Source: JAFGOG01 sp034429215 (GTDB taxonomy: Bacteria > Chloroflexota > Anaerolineae > JAAYZQ01). From it: a stretch of 64,000 nucleotides of DNA. Under the pieces are notes generated by a model. It ran no database searches and was not told the DNA's origin. It worked only from the letters and a program-made list of their open reading frames with translations. The translations under genes were made by a program, and so were the position numbers. Location: assembly GCA_034429215.1 (NCBI GenBank), contig DAOUGI010000108.1:91824-155823 (forward strand), in the 5' to 3' direction. Below are positions 43,596 to 51,169 of the stretch, piece by piece (positions within the stretch are counted from its first letter, which is position 1; each line of letters begins with the position of its first letter).

Positions 43596-45825
43596 CTTCC
43601 ATCTCCTCTCCGGCCATCTTGGCCGGAACCTTGTCGTCATATCTGTCTGACGGACTAATCGGCAACGTAAAGACAAAAACCGATCCGGCACTCTCGCCTG
43701 TGCCGGATGTACTTGCCGGCCCTGTTCCGGATGTCGCATGTGCGGCGTTTCGCCTGCGCTGCGTGTCGCCTGTGCCGTCACTCTCCACCCATATCTGGCC
43801 GCCCAGCTTTTCCACCATCTGCCGGCTGATGGTCAGCCCAAAGCTAGATCGGCTCGAATCGCTATCCCTGGTGCCGGATGTATCTGCCGGCCGGGTGCCG
43901 GATGTACCACGGAGATCCCCTTCAGGGCATGGCGGCTCCAAAACGCGGCCAAATATCTCGGCCTGTCTCTTTGCCCCTATTGCCTGAACCCTGATCATCA
44001 CCTGCCCATCGCCGGCCGTCGCCAACAGCCGGATAGTGCCTTCATCCGTAATCCTGATCGCGTTCGACACCATCGCCAGGAGCGCCCGCCGCACTCGCCG
44101 CATGTCAGTGTACAGCGTCGGCAGATCGTCGGCCACCTCCACAATCAGCTCCACTGGTTTGTTCAGCACTAGCGCCCGCGCCGTTGCCGACACCCCGTCG
44201 ACTATAACGGCCAGGTCGACCTCGTCCACCATCATCGGCGCCGTTTCCAGCTCCACATCTGACAGCTCCAGCATATCGTTGATCAGCTCCAACAACTGCT
44301 GCCCGCCCTCATGGATCGCCGCCAGGTCCGTCCGCTGCAGCTCGGTCAGCGGACCATCCAGTTCCTTCAGCATCAGCCGTGAGAAACCGATGATCGACGT
44401 CAGCGGCGTGCGCAGCGCGTGTGACATATTCGTCAGAAACTCAACCTTGGCGTTCAGGTCGGCATACAGCACCCGCAGCTCGGCCGACATGCGGTTAAAG
44501 GCGCGGGCCAGCACCCCGATCTCGTCCTGACGGGTTACTACCACCCGTTGATCGAGGTCGCCGCGGGCCATCCGCGCCGCCGTCTCGGTCAACTGCACGA
44601 TCGGCCGCGTCACCTGTCGCGTCACCACCGCGGCAATCGCTGCCGTCACCAGAGCCATCCCCAGCGTGATCGCAACGAGCACCGCCGTCAGCGTATTGCC
44701 GGCGGCCAGAACCTCAGCCTGCGACTGCTCCGCCACCACCGCTGCCCGCAGCCGTGAGTTCCAGCGATAGGCCCCCAACACCGGCACCCCCGCCTGGTTG
44801 GCATACAAACCCGACCCGTTATCGGAGAGGGCGCCGCTCCCTGTCTCCAGCGCAGCATAGGGGAGCGCCTGCTCAATCCCCTGTCCCCCCGCCACCTTTT
44901 GACCGACATCGCCCTCAGAGGGAGAGGGCTCTGCCTCCTGATCAGAACCTGATCCGGCGGGAGTCTCTCTCAAGTCGAAAACCCGAAATCCGGAATCCCG
45001 GCCCCCCGTTATCAAGCTCACCCGGATCGTCCCATTCGCCCGGTCATCACCGGAGGCAACTCCGATCAGGCGCTGCAGCGCCTGCCAAGGGAACAGCGCC
45101 ACCAGATACTGCTCACCCTGCCCCGCAGCGCGCTCAGAAACCACTCCGGCTCCTCCCCCCACGGCCGCCTGTGTCCCCCCATCCGGTAGCCCATAACCGA
45201 TCGCCAACAGCGGCGGATGAGCAGTGCCGCCGTTCCAACCCTGCACCGCAACCAGTTCTCCGGCTGCGACCCCATCCCGCAGCGCGGCGGCCTGTTCGGC
45301 GCAGGACGGGCACAGAGAGTAGGTATCGGTCAGCCCCTTCCCTCCGGGGCCAAGCATCTCGTCGTTCTCGGCGACAACCTGGATCGCATTTCCGCCGCCC
45401 TGCACCAACACCAACGCCACCGCCTGCGTCTCTGCCAGCCACGCCGCCGCATGGACCGTGCATGCCTCATCCGCAGCCAAGGCCTCCGAGTCAAGTGCGG
45501 CCGTGTCGCCACCGCACAGACCGGCCAGCAGGCCTAATTCACGCTCGCAGCCTGTCGCCCAATCGACCAAGTGCGCTTCTTCCAGCGCCACCATCGTCTC
45601 TAGACTATCCAGCACCTCGTCACGGGTTTTGGTCTGGATCTGATTGTAGGTAGCAAAAGCTAAAAGGCCAAGGGGGACAATTGCCAAGAGCAAAAAAGCC
45701 GTCAACAGCGTCTTACCCAACCCGCCGCGCATCCCCAAGGCAGCATACTGCTGGCTTCTCGGTGTGCTACCTGCCTTCACCGAGTCCTTCCCCGATGTAG
45801 CAAGGGGACTGGGGAGAGGATGCAT
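43585..45825 (-). CDS. Degenerate membrane histidine kinase (probable pseudokinase) with repeat insertions
   Basis: The 746-residue protein starts at ATG 45825, which has AGGAGAGG 9-10 bases upstream; the 96 residues read further upstream are translated palindromes. It has a helix (about 35-56), an extracytoplasmic region (about 58-370) with several cysteines including a CPSC pair near 169-172, a second helix and HAMP. HisKA has H469 in SHALRTPL, where the usual Glu after His is Ala. The HATPase keeps an N-box-like VSNAIRITDEG, but the G1 box (normally DxGxG) reads QAIGAKR and G2 is SSFGLTIS. Two repeat-coded inserts (TSGTRPAD and SGTGPAST types) lie before G2 and near the end. Catalysis is doubtful; it may be a scaffold for the two receivers upstream of it. 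Confidence 0.83.
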   Translation of the reverse strand: MHPLPSPLATSGKDSVKAGSTPRSQQYAALGMRGGLGKTLLTAFLLLAIVPLGLLAFATYNQIQTKTRDEVLDSLETMVALEEAHLVDWATGCERELGLLAGLCGGDTAALDSEALAADEACTVHAAAWLAETQAVALVLVQGGGNAIQVVAENDEMLGPGGKGLTDTYSLCPSCAEQAAALRDGVAAGELVAVQGWNGGTAHPPLLAIGYGLPDGGTQAAVGGGAGVVSERAAGQGEQYLVALFPWQALQRLIGVASGDDRANGTIRVSLITGGRDSGFRVFDLRETPAGSGSDQEAEPSPSEGDVGQKVAGGQGIEQALPYAALETGSGALSDNGSGLYANQAGVPVLGAYRWNSRLRAAVVAEQSQAEVLAAGNTLTAVLVAITLGMALVTAAIAAVVTRQVTRPIVQLTETAARMARGDLDQRVVVTRQDEIGVLARAFNRMSAELRVLYADLNAKVEFLTNMSHALRTPLTSIIGFSRLMLKELDGPLTELQRTDLAAIHEGGQQLLELINDMLELSDVELETAPMMVDEVDLAVIVDGVSATARALVLNKPVELIVEVADDLPTLYTDMRRVRRALLAMVSNAIRITDEGTIRLLATAGDGQVMIRVQAIGAKRQAEIFGRVLEPPCPEGDLRGTSGTRPADTSGTRDSDSSRSSFGLTISRQMVEKLGGQIWVESDGTGDTQRRRNAAHATSGTGPASTSGTGESAGSVFVFTLPISPSDRYDDKVPAKMAGEEMEDAK
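43868..43908. repeat. Tandem palindromes inside the HATPase domain of the degenerate kinase
   Basis: GTGCCGGATG units start at 43871 and 43895 (24 bp apart); another copy lies at 43700. They encode the TSGTRPADTSGTR insert just before the G2 box and the insert near the C-terminus. Confidence 0.88.
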
Positions 45826-45881
45826 TCCTGTGCTACCTCTCCTGGCGGATTGGCCGACCCCGGATACGGGAGGGCTCGCTT

Positions 45882-46040
45882 CCTGTGCCGCATGTCGCCT
45901 GTGCTTCCTGTGCCACATGCCTGTGCCGCACGCCTCTGGCGGCCCTGTGCCGCACGCCTCTGGCGGCCCTGTGCCGGATGCCGCCTGTGCCGCACGCCGC
46001 CTGTGCCGCATGCCTCTGGCGGCCTGGCGGCCTGCCGGCC
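45882..46040. repeat. Dense intergenic palindromic repeat cluster (GTGCCGC(A/C) family)
   Basis: The 291-bp gap between the receiver gene and the degenerate kinase is largely repeat. GTGCC units begin at 45886, 45911, 45924, 45948, 45972, 45988 and 46004. The core three are 24 bp apart; others are 16 bp apart. The remaining bases show no clear gene or promoter. Confidence 0.85.
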
Positions 46041-46116
46041 TTCTGGCAACCTGACAGCCTGCCAACCCGGTGGCTCGCCAAGTACTGCCGCTGCTCCAGT
46101 CTGGAGGCATCAACCC

Positions 46117-46530
46117 CTAGCCCAGATCCCACACAGATTCTCCCTGCAATACACGCCGGATCTGCTCAGGGAAGAGATCGACATTGATCGGTTTGGCCAA
46201 AAAGCCGTCGAACCCGGCCAGCTTGGCCCGGTTCAAATTCGACTGGCTCACGTCAGCCGTCACCGCCACGATCAGCGTCTTGGCGAAATGCTCCTCCTTG
46301 CGGAAACGCTCCAACACCTCATAGCCATCCTCTTCCGGTAGATGGATATCCAACAGGATCAGATCGACCTGAGGCATCGTATCCCTGACAAACTCCAGCA
46401 CCTGCCACCCTGAGCGCTTCCATTCCGTCTGCTTCACCCCCAGGAACACCAACAACCGGGCCAGGAGCGCATAGTTCCGGACGTTATCCTCGACAATCAG
46501 CACGCACGCGTCTTTGACGTCAATCCCCAT
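46117..46530 (-). CDS. Single-domain response regulator (receiver only)
   Basis: The 137-residue protein is a lone CheY-like receiver: acidic pair E14/D15 (LIVEDN), phospho-acceptor D61 in LILLDIHLP, T91 and K113 (FLAKPI). It has no output domain, so phosphorylation would act through protein contacts or a phosphorelay. It is the second gene of the array, 23 bp after a sister receiver gene. GAGGG lies a few bases before the ATG. The closest expected partners are the array's kinases; the hybrid kinase is the only one that looks active. Confidence 0.93.
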   Translation of the reverse strand: MGIDVKDACVLIVEDNVRNYALLARLLVFLGVKQTEWKRSGWQVLEFVRDTMPQVDLILLDIHLPEEDGYEVLERFRKEEHFAKTLIVAVTADVSQSNLNRAKLAGFDGFLAKPINVDLFPEQIRRVLQGESVWDLG

Positions 46531-46553
46531 CTTTTCCCTCTAACGGAACCCCG

Positions 46554-46925
46554 CTATCTCTCCAAAAACGCCGCCACCTGCATCGGCAGCAGGTCGACGT
46601 CGATCGGCTTCTGAATATAGCCTGAGCACCCGGCTGCCAGCGTCTTTTCCCGGTCGCCCTTCATCACATTCGCCGTGATGGCAATGATCGGCACATCCGC
46701 CACTGTGTCCAGCGCTTTCAGCCGCGCCGTCACCTCATAGCCATCCACCTCCGGCAAATTAATATCCACCAGGATAAGGTCGAATCGTTCCGCTTTGGCC
46801 GCCCTGAGTCCGATCCAGCCGTCCTCTGCCTCCACCACCTGGTAGCCCTCAACCTCCAACACCCGTCTCACCAGCATCCGGTTGTCGCGGTTATCCTCGA
46901 TATACAGAATCCTGGGTCCTGCCAT
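46554..46925 (-). CDS. Single-domain response regulator (receiver only), first gene of the array
   Basis: The 123-residue receiver has acidic pair E10/D11 (YIEDN), D54 in LILVDINLP, T84 and K106 (YIQKPI). It resembles DivK-like single receivers of phosphorelays. The start at 46925 is supported by CAGGGG upstream; the frame is open further upstream, but that region contains the promoter. It is the first gene after the strong minus-strand promoter, with a leader of about 100 nt. It differs enough from the adjacent receiver to suggest separate partners. Confidence 0.93.
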   Translation of the reverse strand: MAGPRILYIEDNRDNRMLVRRVLEVEGYQVVEAEDGWIGLRAAKAERFDLILVDINLPEVDGYEVTARLKALDTVADVPIIAITANVMKGDREKTLAAGCSGYIQKPIDVDLLPMQVAAFLER

Positions 46926-47003
46926 CTCTATACCCCTGCCTATTTTGCCCCTTTGCTCCGTCTGTTGATTTGCTGATTTGTCCACCTGCCCAGGCCACAA
47001 TAC

Positions 47004-47024
47004 ACACAGCCTCGGCGCCTGTGT
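47004..47024. promoter_or_regulatory. Inverted repeat in the array leader, at or just after the start point
   Basis: ACACAG (47004-47009) and CTGTGT (47019-47024) form a 6-bp stem with a 9-base loop. It lies at the predicted transcription start of the minus-strand array, so it could be an operator or a 5' mRNA hairpin. Confidence 0.4.
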
Positions 47025-47031
47025 ACCCGCT

Positions 47032-47060
47032 ATTATAGCAGAAATTGGTTTCCCTGTCCA
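47032..47060 (-). promoter_or_regulatory. Strong sigma70-type promoter for the minus-strand sensory array
   Basis: On the minus strand a -35 box TGGACA (47060-47055) is followed by a 17-bp spacer and a perfect -10 TATAAT (47037-47032) preceded by TGC (extended -10). The predicted start point is near 47025. It is the only clear promoter I found ahead of the 22-gene array. Confidence 0.75.
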
Positions 47061-47135
47061 TAGGACCATAGTCATAGTCTATTAGTCCGGTAGGGCCGGC
47101 GCAAGGCTTGATCGCCGCTTTCCTGCCTGCCAATC

Positions 47136-47164
47136 TTACGACTTGGCGTCCCCTGTGTTATAAT
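47136..47164 (+). promoter_or_regulatory. Probable promoter of the MFS gene
   Basis: A perfect -10 TATAAT (47159-47164) has a weak -35 TTACGA (47136-47141) 17 bp upstream. It is divergent from the array promoter with about 75 bp between the -35 boxes, so shared regulation is possible. Confidence 0.5.
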
Positions 47165-47188
47165 TTCCTCAAAAGGACCAACCCAGCC

Positions 47189-48448
47189 ATGACCATTGTC
47201 GCCGACCAGATCGGCCGCCTGCGCCGCTTCTCCCCACCTGTTCGCCGCCTCCTCCTGTTCACCCTGTTCGCCGGCCTGGGCAACGCCGTGTGGGGTCTGC
47301 TGTTCAACCTCTACCTCCGCCAGGCCGGCTTTCGCCAGGATTTCATCGGCGACATCAACTTTTGGATGGCCATGTCCTCAGCCCTGGCCGCCCCCGTGGC
47401 AGGGCTGCTCAGCTATCGGCTGGGCCAGCGGACGATGCTCCTGGCCGGCGTGGCCTTGCACATGGTCGGCGAGTTCATCTCTGTCTGGTTTGTCCAGCCC
47501 GCCGCGCTGATCGTTGCCGCGGCGGTGATGGGCATCGCCTTTCCCCTCTGGATCGTCTCCTACAACCCGTTCATGGCCGCCCACAGCCGCCCCGACGAAC
47601 GGGTGCCCCTGTTCAGCCTGGTCAACACCATCTGGCTGGGCACAGCTATGGCCGGCAGCATCGCCGGCGGCTGGCTGCCCGGCCTCCTGGCCGGGATGGG
47701 ACTCGTCGCCGAAGCGCAGAGCGTCGCCGCCTATCGCCTGGCGGCCACGGCCGGCGTCCTGCTCTTCCCACTGGGGCTGGCCTGCCTGTTGGCCCTGCCC
47801 CGCACCGGCGTTCCGCAGCAGCCGGTTGCCTCTGCCGCTGATGGGCCTGGCCGCGCTGGCCTGCGGCCTGCCCTGGGTACCGTCGCCATCCTGACCGTCG
47901 TCAGCGCCCTGCTGGGCCTCGGATTTGGCTCCTACTTTCCGTTCATCAACCTCTACTTCCGTGAAGGCCTGGCCGCCCCGCCCGGCCTGGTCGGCCTGAT
48001 CATGGGCGCCGGCCAGGCCGCCGGCATCGTCGGCCTGCAATTTGCCCCGTCGTTGGCCCGCCGCTTCGGCCAGGTCCGGGCGGCGGCCCTGGCCCAGGCC
48101 CTGGCCATGCCCTGCCTGTTGGGCATGGCCCTGGCCGGGCCGCTGTGGGTCGGCGTCGCCTTTTACCTGGGCCGCTATGCCATCTGGAACACCGGCTCGT
48201 CTAGCTTTGACGCCTTTCAGATGGAAGCCGTCCCCGACCGGCTGCGGGCGACCCTCAACAGCCTGGCCGGCATCCCCAGCGGCGTGGGGTTCAACCTGGC
48301 CTGGGCCCTCGGCAGCGCCCTGGCCGGCCGGCTCATCGTCGCCCACGGCTACCCGTCCATCTTTTTTGCCGCCATCGCCTTCACCTTGCCTGGGACTGCG
48401 ATCTATTTTCTGCGGTTCCGCCGCGCCGAGAACCGCCAAGCGCTCTGA
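47189..48448 (+). CDS. MFS permease
   Basis: The 419-residue protein starts at ATG 47189, with AAAAGGA about 10 bases upstream. It has about twelve transmembrane segments in two halves around a central loop (about residues 215-235), as in the major facilitator superfamily. A modified A-loop motif follows helix 2 (GLLSYRLGQRTMLL). The substrate cannot be told; sugar and drug porters are both possible. It is divergent from the sensory array and followed by 338 bp without a coding gene, which holds the next operon's promoter (48601-48628) and nothing else I recognise. Confidence 0.85.
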   Translation: MTIVADQIGRLRRFSPPVRRLLLFTLFAGLGNAVWGLLFNLYLRQAGFRQDFIGDINFWMAMSSALAAPVAGLLSYRLGQRTMLLAGVALHMVGEFISVWFVQPAALIVAAAVMGIAFPLWIVSYNPFMAAHSRPDERVPLFSLVNTIWLGTAMAGSIAGGWLPGLLAGMGLVAEAQSVAAYRLAATAGVLLFPLGLACLLALPRTGVPQQPVASAADGPGRAGLRPALGTVAILTVVSALLGLGFGSYFPFINLYFREGLAAPPGLVGLIMGAGQAAGIVGLQFAPSLARRFGQVRAAALAQALAMPCLLGMALAGPLWVGVAFYLGRYAIWNTGSSSFDAFQMEAVPDRLRATLNSLAGIPSGVGFNLAWALGSALAGRLIVAHGYPSIFFAAIAFTLPGTAIYFLRFRRAENRQAL

Positions 48449-48600
48449 GTCCAGCAATGGCACAGACCTAGCACCCTGTCCGCCTATCTGTCCACTTCCC
48501 CTTTATCCTTGAGGTGGTTCCTACCCAAGAGCACGTTGCATCCCTCTTACCATGCCATCCATCTCCTCGGCAAGGAATCAGATAGCGAAACGGCAAAAGT

Positions 48601-48628
48601 TTGACAATATGTGCAAAAGTGCTACAAT
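48601..48628 (+). promoter_or_regulatory. Strong promoter for the PocR-kinase operon
   Basis: A perfect -35 TTGACA (48601-48606), a 16-bp spacer ending in TGC and a -10 TACAAT (48623-48628). The start point should be near 48635, giving a leader of about 150 nt before the kinase gene. Confidence 0.75.
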
Positions 48629-48786
48629 AGGGACCGATGAACAGAGATTCGACTGCTCTTCCCTCACGCTTGACGCGAGACCTTGCGCCGGTATCATCGA
48701 ACTAGCAGCTGGTTTCGGCCGCAAAATAGCATGGATAGGGCAGACGTGGCGGCAATGCAAGGCCAGATCTCAAAGAAGGAGCAGTG

Positions 48787-50694
48787 ATGTTCCAGAAGGA
48801 CAAATGGCCGTTTATCCCCACTTGTCTGGGAGACCTGATCGACAGGGACACTCTGTCCGTCATCCAGTCAGGTTGTTGCGAGCGGCTGGGCAGACCCCTG
48901 ATCATCTTTGATGGCAACCCGCAGACCAAGCAGTTCTCCAACCCGATTGAAGCCATCAACCTTAGACAACGGTTTGAGAGTTTCTGCTCCACATTCCGGG
49001 AACAGGTCGAAGGGGGCGAACAAGCTTGCCGCAGATGCAACCTGGAGAACGCTGGCACTTCCCAGCAGGAATTCGAGCAGACCGGCACCCCATTTCGGAC
49101 CTTCGAATGCCATCTTGGCTTGCAGGAAGCGACATACGTCATCAAGGTCGAAAGACAACCTGTGGCCCTACTCTACTCGGGCCAATACCTTCCACCCGAT
49201 GGGATCAGCGCACTTCAACAAAGGGTAAGCGAACTGGGAACCGGTCACTACGCCCATCTGCAGGTAGGCGATGATGCACGGCAGAAGCTATCGTCCTTGG
49301 CAGAAAAGCTACCCACGGCCCCCCCTGATCTCTGTGATCTCTTGCGGCGAGAAGCGGAGCATATCCAAAGACTTGCCGAAGCCAAATACAGCCAGGACAA
49401 ATATCAGTGGGAGCAACGATTTCTGGACATGCTGCGCACCCCCGCCAGCTCTAGTAGAACAGCCAAGCTGGATCACCTGCGCCAGGATGTGCGCGGCCTA
49501 TTAGAGCAGATCCGCACCTTTTGCCGTTGTGATTATGTAGTATTCTTTGCCAGCGTTCAGGAAAGCGATACGGTGCTAGCCCCCATCGCCGGCATAGGCA
49601 TCCCGCCAGAGATTGAGAAGAGCCTCCCCCACTTTAACTGGAGGAAAGCAGATCTACCACTGGAGCACTTGACGGCAAAAGTGTGGGATACCACACAATG
49701 GTGTCAAACCGCCAGGACCAAGGGCATTCGGGGTGACAACAACCAGTATTTTGTTGGAGCTAGTTGCCTAATGCCGACGTCTCTGGGCGACAGATATCGC
49801 GGCGCCCTGGTTTTTGGCCCGTTTGCCGAGGTTATCAACCGCGAGCATGAGAAACGTTTTCTATTGGACATAGCCAGCGCTGTCAGCTCATTCGCTCTCG
49901 TTCAACTGGAACTGCGCCATCTGGAGCAAGAGCGCAAAAGGTGGAGCAGTGCGGCTAGCCTGCTACTTCATCAGCTGAATACAGCTCTGACGCCGATCAC
50001 AACTCTGATCGGCCGAGCCAAGCTCGTGGCCTATCACCATGGTAACACTCAAGTCGTTGAGATGCTCAAGAGATCGGAGGATCTGAGCCTTCGTCTGCGT
50101 GACAGCGCACGCAGAACTCTGAGGGCTCATACCCTCCATCAGGAAGCTGAGGACTTTGAGTTCGAGGAATATCCTCTGTCAGTGCTCGTAGCCAACGGCG
50201 CCGAAGGGTTCATACTCCAAGCCAATGAGAGACACCGCACTCTCACACTCGATCCGAGCATAGAACTACTGCCCGAAGCCCAGGTCGACGTCGCCCGTCT
50301 CACTATTGGATTGGGCAACCTGCTAGAAAATGCGATCAAGTACTCATTTCCGAACACGGAAATCAAAGTGCGGTCAAGTTTTCAGCCAGTTGGGCAGCGC
50401 GACACCGACTATGTTATCCTCGAGGTCGAGTCATTGGGTGATGAAATCAAAGCAGAAGACAGAACCAGGATATTCGAGCAGGGTACCCGCGGCCTGATAC
50501 AAGCTAAGATGGGCCGGATTCCGGGGTCCGGATTGGGACTGTGGGAGACTCGTGCCGTAGTTGATGCACACGGTGGCGAGATCGGTGTAACTTGTCAAAA
50601 GACCAACATTCGGCGGCCTCAGGGCATCGCCTATCGCGTCATCTTTTCGCTCAAGATCCCACTGGTCGTCAGGCAAGCCAAAAGAGGAGGCTGA
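48787..50694 (+). CDS. PocR-domain sensor histidine kinase, cytoplasmic
   Basis: The 635-residue soluble kinase starts at ATG 48787, with AGAAGGAG ending 5 bases upstream; a GTG at 48784 is too close to it. The N-terminal part (about 15-190) resembles the PocR sensory domain: LGRPLIIFDGNP, a cysteine group around GGEQACRRCN, FECHLGLQEA and LLYSGQYLPP. A GAF-like region follows (about 205-390), then a variant H-box with H395 (LLLHQLNTALTPI) and an HATPase domain with a good N box (LGNLLENAIKYS) and G2 (GSGLGL), but a weak G1 (ESLGDEI). Family knowledge: PocR-type domains bind small hydrocarbon or alcohol ligands through conserved cysteines. It is first of four co-directional genes; the receiver gene follows after 2 bp. 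Base composition is lower in GC than the flanks. Confidence 0.85.
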   Translation: MFQKDKWPFIPTCLGDLIDRDTLSVIQSGCCERLGRPLIIFDGNPQTKQFSNPIEAINLRQRFESFCSTFREQVEGGEQACRRCNLENAGTSQQEFEQTGTPFRTFECHLGLQEATYVIKVERQPVALLYSGQYLPPDGISALQQRVSELGTGHYAHLQVGDDARQKLSSLAEKLPTAPPDLCDLLRREAEHIQRLAEAKYSQDKYQWEQRFLDMLRTPASSSRTAKLDHLRQDVRGLLEQIRTFCRCDYVVFFASVQESDTVLAPIAGIGIPPEIEKSLPHFNWRKADLPLEHLTAKVWDTTQWCQTARTKGIRGDNNQYFVGASCLMPTSLGDRYRGALVFGPFAEVINREHEKRFLLDIASAVSSFALVQLELRHLEQERKRWSSAASLLLHQLNTALTPITTLIGRAKLVAYHHGNTQVVEMLKRSEDLSLRLRDSARRTLRAHTLHQEAEDFEFEEYPLSVLVANGAEGFILQANERHRTLTLDPSIELLPEAQVDVARLTIGLGNLLENAIKYSFPNTEIKVRSSFQPVGQRDTDYVILEVESLGDEIKAEDRTRIFEQGTRGLIQAKMGRIPGSGLGLWETRAVVDAHGGEIGVTCQKTNIRRPQGIAYRVIFSLKIPLVVRQAKRGG

Positions 50695-50696
50695 TC

Positions 50697-51164
50697 ATGA
50701 CCGATAAGCGTAAAAGGATCCTGATGTTTGACGAAGATTTCGAGACCATGTTTGCCCTCAAAGAGTACCTCGAAGAGGAGTGCAGTTGGCAAGTGGAGCT
50801 GACCGCCGCTCAAGAGATACTCGACAGACTTGGTCGCGAACAGTTCGATCTCCTCCTGGTTGATTGCATGATCCACCCTCAGAGCCTCGATGCTGGCGGA
50901 AACATCGTAGAGAATGTTCACTTTGACGGGGTGAACTGGCGGAAAACCGGATTGGAGTTTGTGCGGCGCCTGCGGCGTGGGGAATTTTGTCACGAAACGG
51001 GCGTAGGAACATCGCCCAATGTCCCTGTCATTACTCTGTCGGCTGTCGCCCGTGACTCGGCAGAAGAGGACTTTGAGGAGCCCATCCCGATCCAAGACTA
51101 TGTAGAAAAGCCTTTCAGGTTGGAGGAGATACTCAAACGGATCAGGGAATTGCTGCAGGAGTAA
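50697..51164 (+). CDS. Single-domain response regulator
   Basis: The 155-residue receiver has D14 in the MFDED acidic cluster, phospho-acceptor D56 in LLLVDCMIHP, a Thr/Ser strand end (VITLSA) and a VEKPF lysine. It is longer than a usual receiver owing to an inserted loop after D56 (about 60-85), which may adapt it to a specific partner. It starts 2 bp after the kinase stop, with AGAGGAGG upstream, and the 8-GAF kinase gene begins 5 bp after its stop. No output domain is present. Confidence 0.9.
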   Translation: MTDKRKRILMFDEDFETMFALKEYLEEECSWQVELTAAQEILDRLGREQFDLLLVDCMIHPQSLDAGGNIVENVHFDGVNWRKTGLEFVRRLRRGEFCHETGVGTSPNVPVITLSAVARDSAEEDFEEPIPIQDYVEKPFRLEEILKRIRELLQE

Positions 51165-51169
51165 GAAAC

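Noticed and set aside
45826..46113. Long N-terminal extension of the degenerate kinase
   Set aside because: The extra residues are translated palindromic repeats, and the ATG at 45825 has a good ribosome site.
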